From assembly GCF_042427745.1 (NCBI RefSeq), contig NZ_JBHMFA010000035.1: a stretch of 64,000 nucleotides of DNA, one strand, 5' to 3'. The stretch is from Algibacter miyuki (GTDB lineage: Bacteria; Bacteroidota; Bacteroidia; Flavobacteriales; Flavobacteriaceae). The notes below the pieces were generated by a model. The model saw only the letters and a program-made list of their open reading frames with translations, did not search any database and was not told the DNA's origin. Positions 6,506 to 16,600 of the stretch are shown piece after piece. Each line of letters opens with the position of its first letter. The stretch's first letter is position 1. The position numbers were made by a program, and so were the translations under genes.

Positions 6506-8473
6506 TTATTTTTCAAAGTTTTCAATACCTGTTTGAAGCCATGTGTGATAGTCTTCTACATCGGGGGTATAACCTACAGGTTCTAATAAATTTTCTTCAT
6601 TATGATCCATTAATACATAAAACGGTTGCGAATTGGCTTTGTACTTAATGGTTTGCAATTCACTCCATTTCTGACCAATATACTTTAGTTTCTTACCTGG
6701 TTTCAATTTTGACTCTACCACTTCATGAGTTTCTAAGGGGCGTTTATCATCCACATACAAGGATATCAAAACCACATCGTTTTTAAGGATGTTTAATACT
6801 TCTTGTTTTGGCCAAACGTTTTGCTCCATTTTTCGGCAATTCACACAAGCCCAACCTGTAAAGTCAATCATAACAGGCTTACCTACTTCTTTTGCGTATA
6901 AGAGACCTTTATCATAATCATTAAATGCTAAAATATCGTGTGGAGCCAAGAGATGTGAGCCATCTGGCAGTCCTTCATGCAAATCTAAAACTGAGGCTGT
7001 TCCCATTTTTGAATACCCAACACCGTATGGCGATTCGCTATATTCCAATGGCGGAGGGAAAGCACTTATTAAATTTAATGGTGCTCCCCAAAGGCCGGGA
7101 ATCATGTAAACGGTGAATGATAATACCACTAAACCTAAGCTCAATCTTCCCACAGAAATATGGGTTAAGGGTGAATCGTGTGGTAATTGTATTTTCCCAA
7201 ATAAATAAAATACTAATGTTCCAAAGATGGCAATCCAAATAGCTATAAAGACTTCACGTTCCAGCATGTGTAATTGTAATACTAAATCGGCTTGCGACAG
7301 AAATTTAAAAGCCAAAGCTAATTCTAAAAATCCAAGGACTACTTTTACCGTGTTTAACCAACCTCCCGATTTTGGCAAAGAATTTAACCAACCCGGAAAT
7401 GCTGCAAATAAAGCAAAAGGTAAAGCGATGGCTAATGAAAAACCTAACATGCCAATTATAGGAGCCAATCCTCCTTTGGATGCGGCTTCAACTAGTAAAG
7501 TACCAACAATAGGGCCTGTACACGAAAAAGACACTATTGCAAGGGCTAAAGCCATAAAAAAGATACCTATCAATCCGCCTCTATTGGCTTGTGAATCTAC
7601 TTTATTTGCCCAAGAATTTGGTAGCATAATCTCAAAAGCACCCAAAAAGGATACTGCAAAAATAACTAACAGTAAAAAGAAAATAATATTAAACCATACA
7701 TTGGTTGCCAGTGCGTTTAAAGCATCGGCACCAAAGATGCCTGTTACAGCAGTTCCTAAAAGCACATAGATTACAATAATACAAATACCATAGATAATTG
7801 CATTTTTTATTCCAGCAGCTTTATTTTTACTTTGCTTAGTAAAGAAACTCACGGTCATAGGAATCATAGGAAATACACAGGGTGTTAGTAATGCCGCAAA
7901 CCCCGATAAAAAAGCAATAAAAAAGATAGACCAAAGCCCTTTTTTGGAGTCTTCATTGGTTGTTATATCTACATTACCTGAAACAGCTTCATTTACATTG
8001 CTTTTAGTTGAATTTACTACTGAACCATCAGAAAGTGTGTATACCAAATCTACTTCGGTTGGTGGTAAACAACGTGCATCATCACATACCATAAATTCAA
8101 CAAAGCCCTTGATAACCGTTACACCTTCTTCTACTATAACTTTTTGTTTGAAGGTTGCTGTTGCTTCAAAAAACTTAATTTTCATTTCAAAAACAGGGTC
8201 GTCTACAATATGCCCCTCACCTTCTGTGGTATTTCCTGATATTTTAAAATGGCCATCGCTATCATCATAGGTAAATGTGGTTGGTATTGGGCCGTCTTCA
8301 GGGACCTTTTGTGAATACAAATGCCATCCTTTTTCAATAGATGCTTTTGAAACCAAAACATATTCGGTGTCTGATAATTTTTCAACACTAGTTTTCCATT
8401 TTACGGGGTCTAGTACTTGAGCTTGACTAACTAAAGAGGCAGTAAACACTAAAAATAAAAGTATGTTCTTCAT
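6506..8473 (-). CDS. dsbD: Thiol:disulfide interchange protein DsbD
   Basis: A 655-residue protein with the three expected parts. Signal peptide (1-18), N-terminal periplasmic domain with the redox pair Cys130/Cys135 (CDDARCLPP), about eight membrane helices (180-465) with the transfer cysteines Cys199 (LTPCVFPMIP) and Cys318 (FSCTGPIVG), and a C-terminal thioredoxin domain with Cys543/Cys546 (GWACVNCRKM). It moves electrons from cytoplasmic thioredoxin to periplasmic partners. All six cysteines are present, so it should work. Start 25 bp after the truncated M16 gene; neighbours include two periplasmic thioredoxin-fold lipoproteins, its likely clients. Confidence 0.93.
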   Translation of the reverse strand: MKNILLFLVFTASLVSQAQVLDPVKWKTSVEKLSDTEYVLVSKASIEKGWHLYSQKVPEDGPIPTTFTYDDSDGHFKISGNTTEGEGHIVDDPVFEMKIKFFEATATFKQKVIVEEGVTVIKGFVEFMVCDDARCLPPTEVDLVYTLSDGSVVNSTKSNVNEAVSGNVDITTNEDSKKGLWSIFFIAFLSGFAALLTPCVFPMIPMTVSFFTKQSKNKAAGIKNAIIYGICIIVIYVLLGTAVTGIFGADALNALATNVWFNIIFFLLLVIFAVSFLGAFEIMLPNSWANKVDSQANRGGLIGIFFMALALAIVSFSCTGPIVGTLLVEAASKGGLAPIIGMLGFSLAIALPFALFAAFPGWLNSLPKSGGWLNTVKVVLGFLELALAFKFLSQADLVLQLHMLEREVFIAIWIAIFGTLVFYLFGKIQLPHDSPLTHISVGRLSLGLVVLSFTVYMIPGLWGAPLNLISAFPPPLEYSESPYGVGYSKMGTASVLDLHEGLPDGSHLLAPHDILAFNDYDKGLLYAKEVGKPVMIDFTGWACVNCRKMEQNVWPKQEVLNILKNDVVLISLYVDDKRPLETHEVVESKLKPGKKLKYIGQKWSELQTIKYKANSQPFYVLMDHNEENLLEPVGYTPDVEDYHTWLQTGIENFEK

Positions 8474-8478
8474 GGTCT

Positions 8479-9405
8479 TTATTTTAAAGATTTCTTACTA
8501 TTCTGGTTTAAATCGGCAACGGTTTCCGTTTCCAAAGATTTTTTATGGCGTATACCAAAATTAATAGAAGCAGACGAGATTTCCGGATCCATGCCTAAAC
8601 TATATAACATAGTGTCGTTTTCTGGAATATTAACTACAAAACGTTCTTTAGAGGTTTTAACCGCTGGGATTTTTGAGAATTTTTCTATTATTTTTTGTTC
8701 AATCTCGGCAACATTTATATCTCCAATTATAACAAAGGCTTGTAAATCTGTTCTATACCAATCATGATAAAAATCACGAAGGGATTTATAGTCAAAACTT
8801 TCAACCACACTCATTAAACCAATTGGCATTCTGCTAGCATATTTTGAATGGTTAAATGTAATAGGCAATGATGTTTCAAATAAACGCATGCTCCCATTTT
8901 GACGTGTACGCCATTCTTCTTTTATAACACCACGTTCTGAATCTATTTCTTCATCTGTTAATAATAAATAATTAGACCAGTCTTTAAGAACGGTTAAGCA
9001 AGTATCAATCAAACCATCTTTTGTTGGGATGTTATTTAAATTATATACGGTTTCGTCAAACGATGTATAAGCATTTATATCTTTTCCAAAAACAGCTCTA
9101 TGCTTTTGTAGCGTATTTAATATGCCTTTACCAGGGAAGCTTTCGGTACCATTAAAAGCCATATGTTCTAAAAAATGTGCCAAGCCTTGCTGATTATCGT
9201 TTTCTAGAATAGAGCCTACATTTTGAATTATATAATAACTAACAGCATCTTTTACTACATCGGTATTTTTAATATAATAGGTAATCCCATTGGTTAAATT
9301 GCCTTTCTTTATAGAAGTATCTACTGGTAAATAATCGGAATAAGTGACTCTTTGGGCTATACTTTTACAGGCGAAAAGGATAAATAGAATAAAAACACGT
9401 TTCAT
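8479..9405 (-). pseudogene. M16-family zinc peptidase, N-terminal domain only
   Basis: A signal peptide (MKRVFILFILFACKSIAQ) is followed by an M16 metallopeptidase N-terminal domain with the inverted zinc motif HFLEH (His77, Glu80, His81) and the downstream glutamate near residue 157 (SERGVIKEEW). The protein stops at 308 residues shortly after the RHKKSLETETVADL segment, whereas flavobacterial M16 zinc proteases normally run to about 900 residues. The second half, needed to close the catalytic chamber, is missing and DsbD starts 5 bp after the stop. Best read as a 3'-deleted gene, although a short form working with another M16 subunit cannot be excluded. Confidence 0.8.
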
Positions 9406-9474
9406 AGTTGCTGCTGTTTTTTTCAGAATTTTAAAAAATGATTTTAGGAAATTTATAAATTTGGGGTTAAGTAA

Positions 9475-9503
9475 CTGTACATAAAAATTGTTTTTATGTA
9501 CAG
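9475..9503. repeat. 13-bp inverted repeat downstream of tlpA-like gene
   Basis: CTGTACATAAAAA, loop TTG, TTTTTATGTACAG. It lies in the 260-bp gap between the TlpA-like gene and the M16 remnant and has no T-tract, so it may be an mRNA-processing hairpin or an operator. The rest of the gap holds nothing I recognise. Confidence 0.6.
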
Positions 9504-9665
9504 CCCTTAAAAACCTTTTTGTTCATTAAAGAGTGACTAATTTAAAACTTGAACAGTAAAGACTTTAATTGATAATCGCTGTTATTTATTAAAACAAAAT
9601 AATTAAGTTTTACCCCTATTAATTAAATATTAAAATTAAAAAAAATGTTTTTTAGCATGACATTG

Positions 9666-11039
9666 CTATATACTTAATTCATTAAATAAACCAATTAGTT
9701 CTGGTTCGGATGGTCTAGGCGCATTCGCTGTCAAAATATGACCTTGAGGGTCTAATAAAATAAAACGAGGGATTCCTTTGATTAAATACTCTTGAATAAA
9801 TTGAGATTCCCAAGCATTATCCGCAAATAGCTGAACGCCTCCTAAGTTTTCTTTAGAAACCATTCTTTTCCATTTTTCGTAATCCGAGGTTTTATCAATT
9901 GAAATACTTATAAATTCAATATTCTTATTGTGGTACGTTTTTTCAATTTCTTTTAAAGAAGGAATTTCTTTTTTACAAGGTGCACACCATGTTGCCCATA
10001 CATCAATATACACGTATTTACCTTTAAAATCGGATAATGACTTTGTGCCTCCCGAATAGTTTTTATAATCGACAAACTGCGGTGAAACTTGCCCTTTTTC
10101 TACCTTTTTTAATTTTTTATAGTTATCGCTAATAGTTGCCTTATGGTCGCTATTTGTTGAACCTTCCATAAATATTTTATAAAACTCATCTAAGCTACTT
10201 GTATATGTAATACCGTAAACAGATTCACTGTACAATAAACTATTACGAATGGTATCATTCTGTATAGCTGCTATTTCTTTTAAATTAGCTATGTCTCTTG
10301 GCATTTTATTTTCCTCTATTAATGTTTTTGCCGTTTTCTTTAAATTTATATTTAATATTCTTTTATATGCTGAAGAAAAGAGATAATCATCACCATTATT
10401 AAAATCAAAATCTTTTAAATCTGGAAGAAATTGCTCTGAGACTTTAAACGTGTTATCTTTTGTAAAATAATTATGAAACTCTTCATAACTTAATAGGTTA
10501 TTGATGTATTCATATCTTATATTTCTTAACTCTTTCTTTCTAAAATCATTAGAAATTTTCAAATTTTTAGCCAATAAACTTATACTGGTATCCTTAATTT
10601 TAGCGACTGTTTCTTTATAATCTTTTTCGCTTAAGCTATAAAAGTGTTTTCTGTTTTTTATTAATTTCAATTCCTTTTGTCTTTTAGCTAAAATATAGTT
10701 ATTAGCCTCAGCGCCTTTTCCTGCATACGTTAACGTATTATTGAAATCGTTAGCATCAAATTTTAATGTAACGTTATACCCTTTCTCAAAATAAGGTCTT
10801 AGATACACTTTTCCATGAGATATTAAATGCGCCCCATTATCAACCTTTAAAGTATCTATAAAATGACCGGTTGAAGACAATTGTATGGTATCTTTTATTT
10901 CTGTATTGTTAATAGAAACAACTATATAATCTTGTATTTTATTTGCTATTTCACCTGATAGAATAATGTAGTCTTTCTCATGGTCTTTTTTACATGATAC
11001 TAGACATAGTATGCAAAATAATTTTACGATATTTTTCAT
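9666..11039 (-). CDS. TlpA-family thioredoxin-like lipoprotein
   Basis: A 457-residue protein with a lipoprotein signal (lipobox cysteine about 16, CLVSC), a DUF4369-like beta-rich N-terminal region (about 25-115), a long helical middle (115-315) and a C-terminal TlpA/AhpC-type thioredoxin domain (318-457) with active site WCAPC (Cys352, Cys355). Such proteins act in the periplasm as membrane-anchored thiol reductases. It follows the SusC/SusD/thioredoxin genes and precedes the M16 remnant and dsbD in the same direction, so DsbD is the likely electron source. The true target is unknown. Confidence 0.88.
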   Translation of the reverse strand: MKNIVKLFCILCLVSCKKDHEKDYIILSGEIANKIQDYIVVSINNTEIKDTIQLSSTGHFIDTLKVDNGAHLISHGKVYLRPYFEKGYNVTLKFDANDFNNTLTYAGKGAEANNYILAKRQKELKLIKNRKHFYSLSEKDYKETVAKIKDTSISLLAKNLKISNDFRKKELRNIRYEYINNLLSYEEFHNYFTKDNTFKVSEQFLPDLKDFDFNNGDDYLFSSAYKRILNINLKKTAKTLIEENKMPRDIANLKEIAAIQNDTIRNSLLYSESVYGITYTSSLDEFYKIFMEGSTNSDHKATISDNYKKLKKVEKGQVSPQFVDYKNYSGGTKSLSDFKGKYVYIDVWATWCAPCKKEIPSLKEIEKTYHNKNIEFISISIDKTSDYEKWKRMVSKENLGGVQLFADNAWESQFIQEYLIKGIPRFILLDPQGHILTANAPRPSEPELIGLFNELSI

Positions 11040-11061
11040 CTGTTCTCTGTTTTTTTTTATA

Positions 11062-11106
11062 TTATTTATAAACCATCCATTTTTATAATGGATGGTTTAT
11101 AAATAA
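11062..11106. repeat. Long perfect hairpin between the two thioredoxin genes
   Basis: Arms of 20 bp (11062-11081 and 11087-11106; core AACCATCCATT) with a 5-nt loop. It starts 1 bp after the stop codon of the upstream thioredoxin gene on the minus strand and is not followed by a T-tract. It may protect the 3' end of the susCD message or set the level of the downstream genes. Confidence 0.8.
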
Positions 11107-11107
11107 A

Positions 11108-12310
11108 TTAATTAGCAAATTGTGCCTGAATGGCTTCTAGCTTTTTTTTAGCAATCTTTTTTACTTTAGTGCTAATGGTATCGGCCATTTTTACCGCAAG
11201 TATTCCTGCTTTTATGGCTTCTTCTTTATTACCCATCTTACTTTGTATTAGGGCGTACGTTGAAACCGTACCATAACTATTCTGTGGCATTTGGTAAGCT
11301 TTAGATATTAAATAAGCCGATTGTTTTAGAATATCTTTATCAATATCCGTTTCATCACGAGTCGCAGACCTTGCAATAAAAGCAATTGTTTCTGGATCGT
11401 TTTGTAACACATTATCAACATAAAAATTAGACGTTTCTATGAATTTTTTAGAATCTTTTGTTTTTAAGAAGTATTCACAATGTAAAATTGCTACATCTTT
11501 AGGGTTATCTGTGATTTTTTTCAAAGAATCTAATTGTGATAAAAATAAGGTGCTATTCAAGGTGTTTAAACTTTGGTATATGTTTCTTTTCAACACTTTC
11601 TCATAAACTTTATTTATGGCAGACTCTCCAGCGATTTCTTTGTATAATGATTTATTCTTATTAAGTAATTTAAATAAATCGCTTTCTTCATTAGAAGTAA
11701 AAGCTTGAACAAGTTTCCATCCAGAATATGTTTTTAACCAAGTACTATCTACCTGAGACATCACCTCATCTAAAACTTTTTTGCTTTTAGAGGCGCCACT
11801 TTTTCTTAAAGCTATGGCATAATCTAGCTTTTCGTCTACGGATAATTTTCCTTCTTCATAAAATTTAGCTAAAGTGCCTAATGCTTTTTTAGGGTTAATT
11901 GCATTTTGCCCCAAATCTAAAAAGCGTTCTGCACTCATTTTAGATCCAGATTTATGTATAACTTCTCCCTTATGGTTTATAAACAAATAGGTAGGAAATG
12001 ATTGGACTCCATATTTTTTTCCAATTTCAGGGCCTTCGCCTTTTTCCATATCCAGTTTTACATTAATAAAAGTTTTATTATAAAAACTAAAAACTTCTGG
12101 TTTAGTAAAAACATTTTTATCCATCCATTTACACGGAGCACACCAAGATGTATAACAGTCAAGAAAAATTAATTTATTTTCTTTTTTCGCTATTTCAAGT
12201 AAACTAGTAAAGGAGCCGTTTTTGAAATTAATTTCTGAATCTGGTTTTGGCTTTTCTTTACAAGAAATGAATAGAAATAAAAAAACTAATGCAATAGAAA
12301 AATGTTTCAT
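11108..12310 (-). CDS. Thioredoxin-fold lipoprotein
   Basis: A 400-residue protein with a lipobox (FLFISC, Cys17), then a thioredoxin domain (about 30-140) with the active site SWCAPC (Cys57, Cys60) and the cis-proline stretch GVQSFPTYLF, followed by a helical repeat-like C-terminal region (about 150-400) that resembles TPR-type scaffolds. Probably periplasmic or outer-membrane anchored. Its ATG overlaps the susD stop at 12310, so it is translationally coupled to susD and belongs to the SusCD unit. A role in reducing the imported substrate or in holding SusCD-associated cysteines is inferred. Confidence 0.86.
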   Translation of the reverse strand: MKHFSIALVFLFLFISCKEKPKPDSEINFKNGSFTSLLEIAKKENKLIFLDCYTSWCAPCKWMDKNVFTKPEVFSFYNKTFINVKLDMEKGEGPEIGKKYGVQSFPTYLFINHKGEVIHKSGSKMSAERFLDLGQNAINPKKALGTLAKFYEEGKLSVDEKLDYAIALRKSGASKSKKVLDEVMSQVDSTWLKTYSGWKLVQAFTSNEESDLFKLLNKNKSLYKEIAGESAINKVYEKVLKRNIYQSLNTLNSTLFLSQLDSLKKITDNPKDVAILHCEYFLKTKDSKKFIETSNFYVDNVLQNDPETIAFIARSATRDETDIDKDILKQSAYLISKAYQMPQNSYGTVSTYALIQSKMGNKEEAIKAGILAVKMADTISTKVKKIAKKKLEAIQAQFAN

Positions 12311-13677
12311 TAATAATCTGGATTTTGATCTATCATATTGTTAGATAGTTTAACTGATTGAAAAGGTATTGGTAAAATAAGTTTAGAATCAGAAGAAATA
12401 GGTTTAAAGTCATTAATATCAAGATCTCCTTCTTTGTAATAACGTACTAAATCAAACCATTCTTCGCCACCTTCACCACCTAATTCATATATTTTCTCTT
12501 TTCTAATAGCTTCTAAAAGCTCAGTTTTATCGGCTGTTTCAATAAGTGTATTATCACTTCGTTCTCTAATCATATTCAACGCATCTAACGAGGCTTCAAT
12601 ATCATCATCTCCTCTTAACACTGCTTCAGCATATATTAAATAAACCTCTCCTAAACGCATAAAATATTCTGTGTCTGCCGTAAGTGCCTCGCCATTATAA
12701 ACTGAATTATTAAACTTATTATTTACGCCATTAGAAGCTATAGCTGCACTTTTTCTTAAATCCCCCTCCATAAAGTCCTTGTAAAAGTCAGTTAGGCCAA
12801 AATAAGATCTGAATATAAATGCTTTGTTGTTTCTATCATTGGCATTATCAAAAGGAGTTTGAAATAATACTTCTTTGGTATTTGCTATTTTTTTTGTAAA
12901 AATATCAGCAAAAGCATCTTCTAAAGTTCTATCATCAGCCTCAATTACTTCAAGTGCAAGTTTGGCTGCTGTAGTATAATCCTTTTTATAAAGCAATACT
13001 TTACTCTTTAACGCTTTAGCAAATAAATTTGATGTATAGAATGTGTTTGAAAAATCTGGCCCATATTGTATGGCATAATCTAAATCTTCTAAAATTAGCG
13101 CATAGGTATCCTTAACGTTTGCTCTACCTTGAATTATAGCATCCGAAATTGGTTCTTCTTTTAAGACAATTCCGTAGTTTGAATTTTCATCAAAAAACTG
13201 TCCCCAAAACCTTAATAAATAAAAATTTGTTAGTGCTCTTAATGTTTTTGCCTCTGCAATAATTTCATTTTTTCTAGAATCATCAGAATCAAGTTTCTCA
13301 GTTTTTGTGATGATATGATTTGCATTATTTAAAAGGAAATACATTTTTGTATATAGCAATTCTATATAAGCATTTTCTGAGGTAACTTCATTGTTAAAAA
13401 ACTGACTAAAACTACCTGGCCCTCTACTGCCAACTTTCATAGTTAACCCCATTAAGGAAGAAAACCCAGGTACATATGATGTAAATTCTAATCCATCTAT
13501 TAATATTCCATAAGTGCCATACAATGCTGTTTGAGCCTGATCTATGTTGGTAATTACATTCTTCTCTGATACCTGATATACAGGTTGTATATCTGTGACA
13601 TCAACTAAATCACAAGAGGTGATAAATAAAAACGTAGTTAAAAAAACTATATGCTTTGTAAATTTTATTGCTTTCAT
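12310..13677 (-). CDS. SusD/RagB-family nutrient-binding lipoprotein
   Basis: A 455-residue protein with a lipobox (ITSC, Cys22), the SusD N-terminal helical repeats (TALYGTYG; LRALTNFYLLRFWGQFF) and the C-terminal RagB/SusD segment (YFMRLGEVYLIYAEAVLR; GGEGGEEWFDLVRY). It is the surface lid of the adjacent TonB-dependent SusC transporter. The 4-bp gap to susC and the overlap with the thioredoxin gene show one transcript. The moderate size and the lack of glycan-enzyme neighbours argue for peptides or another non-polysaccharide ligand, as for RagB. Confidence 0.94.
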   Translation of the reverse strand: MKAIKFTKHIVFLTTFLFITSCDLVDVTDIQPVYQVSEKNVITNIDQAQTALYGTYGILIDGLEFTSYVPGFSSLMGLTMKVGSRGPGSFSQFFNNEVTSENAYIELLYTKMYFLLNNANHIITKTEKLDSDDSRKNEIIAEAKTLRALTNFYLLRFWGQFFDENSNYGIVLKEEPISDAIIQGRANVKDTYALILEDLDYAIQYGPDFSNTFYTSNLFAKALKSKVLLYKKDYTTAAKLALEVIEADDRTLEDAFADIFTKKIANTKEVLFQTPFDNANDRNNKAFIFRSYFGLTDFYKDFMEGDLRKSAAIASNGVNNKFNNSVYNGEALTADTEYFMRLGEVYLIYAEAVLRGDDDIEASLDALNMIRERSDNTLIETADKTELLEAIRKEKIYELGGEGGEEWFDLVRYYKEGDLDINDFKPISSDSKLILPIPFQSVKLSNNMIDQNPDY

Positions 13678-13681
13678 AATA

Positions 13682-16600
13682 TTATAAGTTTAAATTTAAT
13701 CCTAATGAAATGGTTTTTACAGGAGGGTAAGAGGCGGTATCATAACCTTGTCTAAAGTTATTTGAACCGTTGTAATTAACTTCAGGGTCTAAGCCACTAT
13801 ATGATGTAATTACAAAAATATTACTTGCCGATAATGATAAGCTTGCCCGTTGAATAAATAGCTTTTTAAGTAGGCTAGGATTAAGTTTATATGTGACATT
13901 TATATTTTTAAGTCTAAAAAATGAAGCATCTTCAATGAAAAAGTCAGAATTTCTACTATTGTTATTTGGATCTCTTAACGCCAAACGAGGAATATCAGTA
14001 TTTGTATTTGTTGGAGACCAAGCATCTAAAATTCCTGTTGAGTAATTATTTGTATGTGTGTCAAAAATTAATAGATCTGTTTTATTAGTATTGTATAAAT
14101 AATTACCAACACTAAAATTAAATAATGCAGAAACTTCAAAATTTCCAATGCGAATAATGTTACTCCATCCACCAAAAAAGTCTGGTTCAGCTTTTCCAAT
14201 AATATTATTATCATCATCACCTATATATCCATCTCCATTTACATCAGCAAACTTAAAATCACCTGGAGCCGTATTAGCAGATTGATAAACACCATTGGGA
14301 GAATTAGTATTTAAATCATCTATTTCTGTCTGGTTTTGAAAAATACCTGCTACTTTATATCCAGAAAAATAACTAATTGATTCTCCTTCTATTAAATTAT
14401 TATAATATCCGCCATTTAATTTAAGTACTTTACTTTTTATTGATGTTATATTTAAGTCGGTAGTCCATTGAAATTTATCAGTTGAAATAACATCTATACC
14501 AATTTGAAATTCAAAACCTTTATTTAAAAAATCTCCAATATTTGAAAATTGACTACTACCACCTGTTTCTAAAATAACGTCTCTAAGTAATATTTGATCA
14601 GAGGTTTTCTTATTAAAATATCCTAAAGACCCATTAATTCTTCTGTCCCACAAAGAGTAATCTAATGATACATCTAACTGGTTAGTGGTTTCCCATCTAA
14701 TATTTGGGTTTGGAATTGTATTTGAAACCACCCCATTATTATTGTTATAAAAACTCCCTGCAGCGAAAAAAGTGTCATATTGAAAATCTGAAAAATTAGC
14801 AGATCCAGTTTTTCCGTATGATGTACGAAATTTTAAATCATTTACAAAATCAACATCTTCTAAGAAAGACTCTTTGCTAATTCTCCAAGCTATTGCACCA
14901 GATGGGAAATATCCCCATCTATTTTCGGGTCCAAATTTGGTAGATTTATCTGCTCTACCAGTAAAAGTTACATAATATTTATTACTATAATTATAGTTAA
15001 CTCTTAAAAAAGATGATGATAAACCACTAATAGTACCTCCAGTGGTTAAAGCAACATTTGATGCAGCTCCTGGCGTTATTAAAACCTCATCATCAGGAAA
15101 ATTGGTAGCATTAACATTAGAATATTCACTTTTGTTTTGTGTATGTGAAACACCTATAACAGAATTGATATCATGCTTATTAATTTTTTTATTAAAATTA
15201 AGAGTGTTATCTAAAACTCTAGAAGAAAATGTATTTTCTCCTTGCTTAAGGGTTCCTTTACGAGAATAAGCCAATTCTAATGGGTCATAACTTGGTGTGT
15301 ATCTAAAACTAGAATTATCTGAAGTTCTATAAGAATAGGTTGTTTTAAAGAAAAGCCCTTTGGTTATTTCGTATTCTCCAAATAATGATAATATTATGCT
15401 TTTGTTTGTAACAGAATTAGGGTATGTTGTTTTTGCGTAAGGATTTGCTTGAAACGAAAAACTAGGTGCATCATAAGCATAATCACCATTTTCGTCATAG
15501 ATAGGAATATCTGGTCTATATTTTACGGTTTGATAATAAAATGTATTTCCTCGTCCTTTATTTTCTGAATCGTTGTAATTGAAATTAGTCCCGACTCTAA
15601 GTTTGTCAGAAAGTTTGGTTTCTAACTTTGTTCTTAAGGTATTTCTTTTAAAGCTAGTTCCTAATATGGCTCCTTTTTGATCTGTAACTCCAGCCGAAAG
15701 CGAATAAAGTGAAGACCCGTTTAAAGAACCACCATTCGCATTTAAATAGTAGTTTGTATTAATAGCCCCTTGGTCTGTTTCTTCTTTCCAATCAGTATTA
15801 ACATTTGTACCGTATGGGTATAGCGAGCTATCAGCAGGAAGATTTGCTCCTGCATTGCCATAAGCTTGTTCTATAACATCATGAAACTGTTCTGAATTAA
15901 GCATAGAATAATCATTAGTAAACCTAGAGATGCTTGTAGTTCCACTAAGACTAATACTAGGTACAGAAGAATAACTACCTTTTTTGGTTGTAACAATTAT
16001 AACACCGTTTGCTCCTCTTGAACCATATATAGCTGTTGCTGAAGCATCTTTTAAAATATCAATACTCTCAATATCCTGAGGGTTTATTGAAGATAAAGGA
16101 GATAACTGCGAATATGAACTCTCTGCGTAAAAGGAATTCCCTAAGCCTTGCCCTATTTCAATTGGAAGTCCATCAATAACATAAAGTGGTTCATTATTTC
16201 CAAAAACAGAGGTTAGTCCTCTAATTCTTATTGACGCTTCTGAGCCAGGCGCTCCTGATGCTGTGACCACATGCACACCTGAAGCCCTACCAATTAATGC
16301 ATTATCTAAACTTATTGGATTTGATTTATTTATTTCACCAACATTAATGGTAGAGACTGACCCTGTTAAATCTCTTTTCTTTTGGCTTCCATAACCTACT
16401 AGTACAACGGCATCTAAAGACTCTGAATCTGTTTCTAGAGTTACACTAATTTCTAAACTGTTAGCTACCACTATCTCTTTAGTTTTTAGACCTACATAGC
16501 TAAAAACCAAAACACTTCCTTTTGTTGCAATTATGGTATATTTTCCATCAAAATCGGTAAAGGTTCCATTTTTAGTGCCCTTTTCAAGAACATTAACTCC

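Noticed and set aside
7227..7769. 180-residue plus-strand frame opposite dsbD
   Set aside because: It is the antisense shadow of a gene with six diagnostic cysteines; its product is low in hydrophobic order and has no family features.
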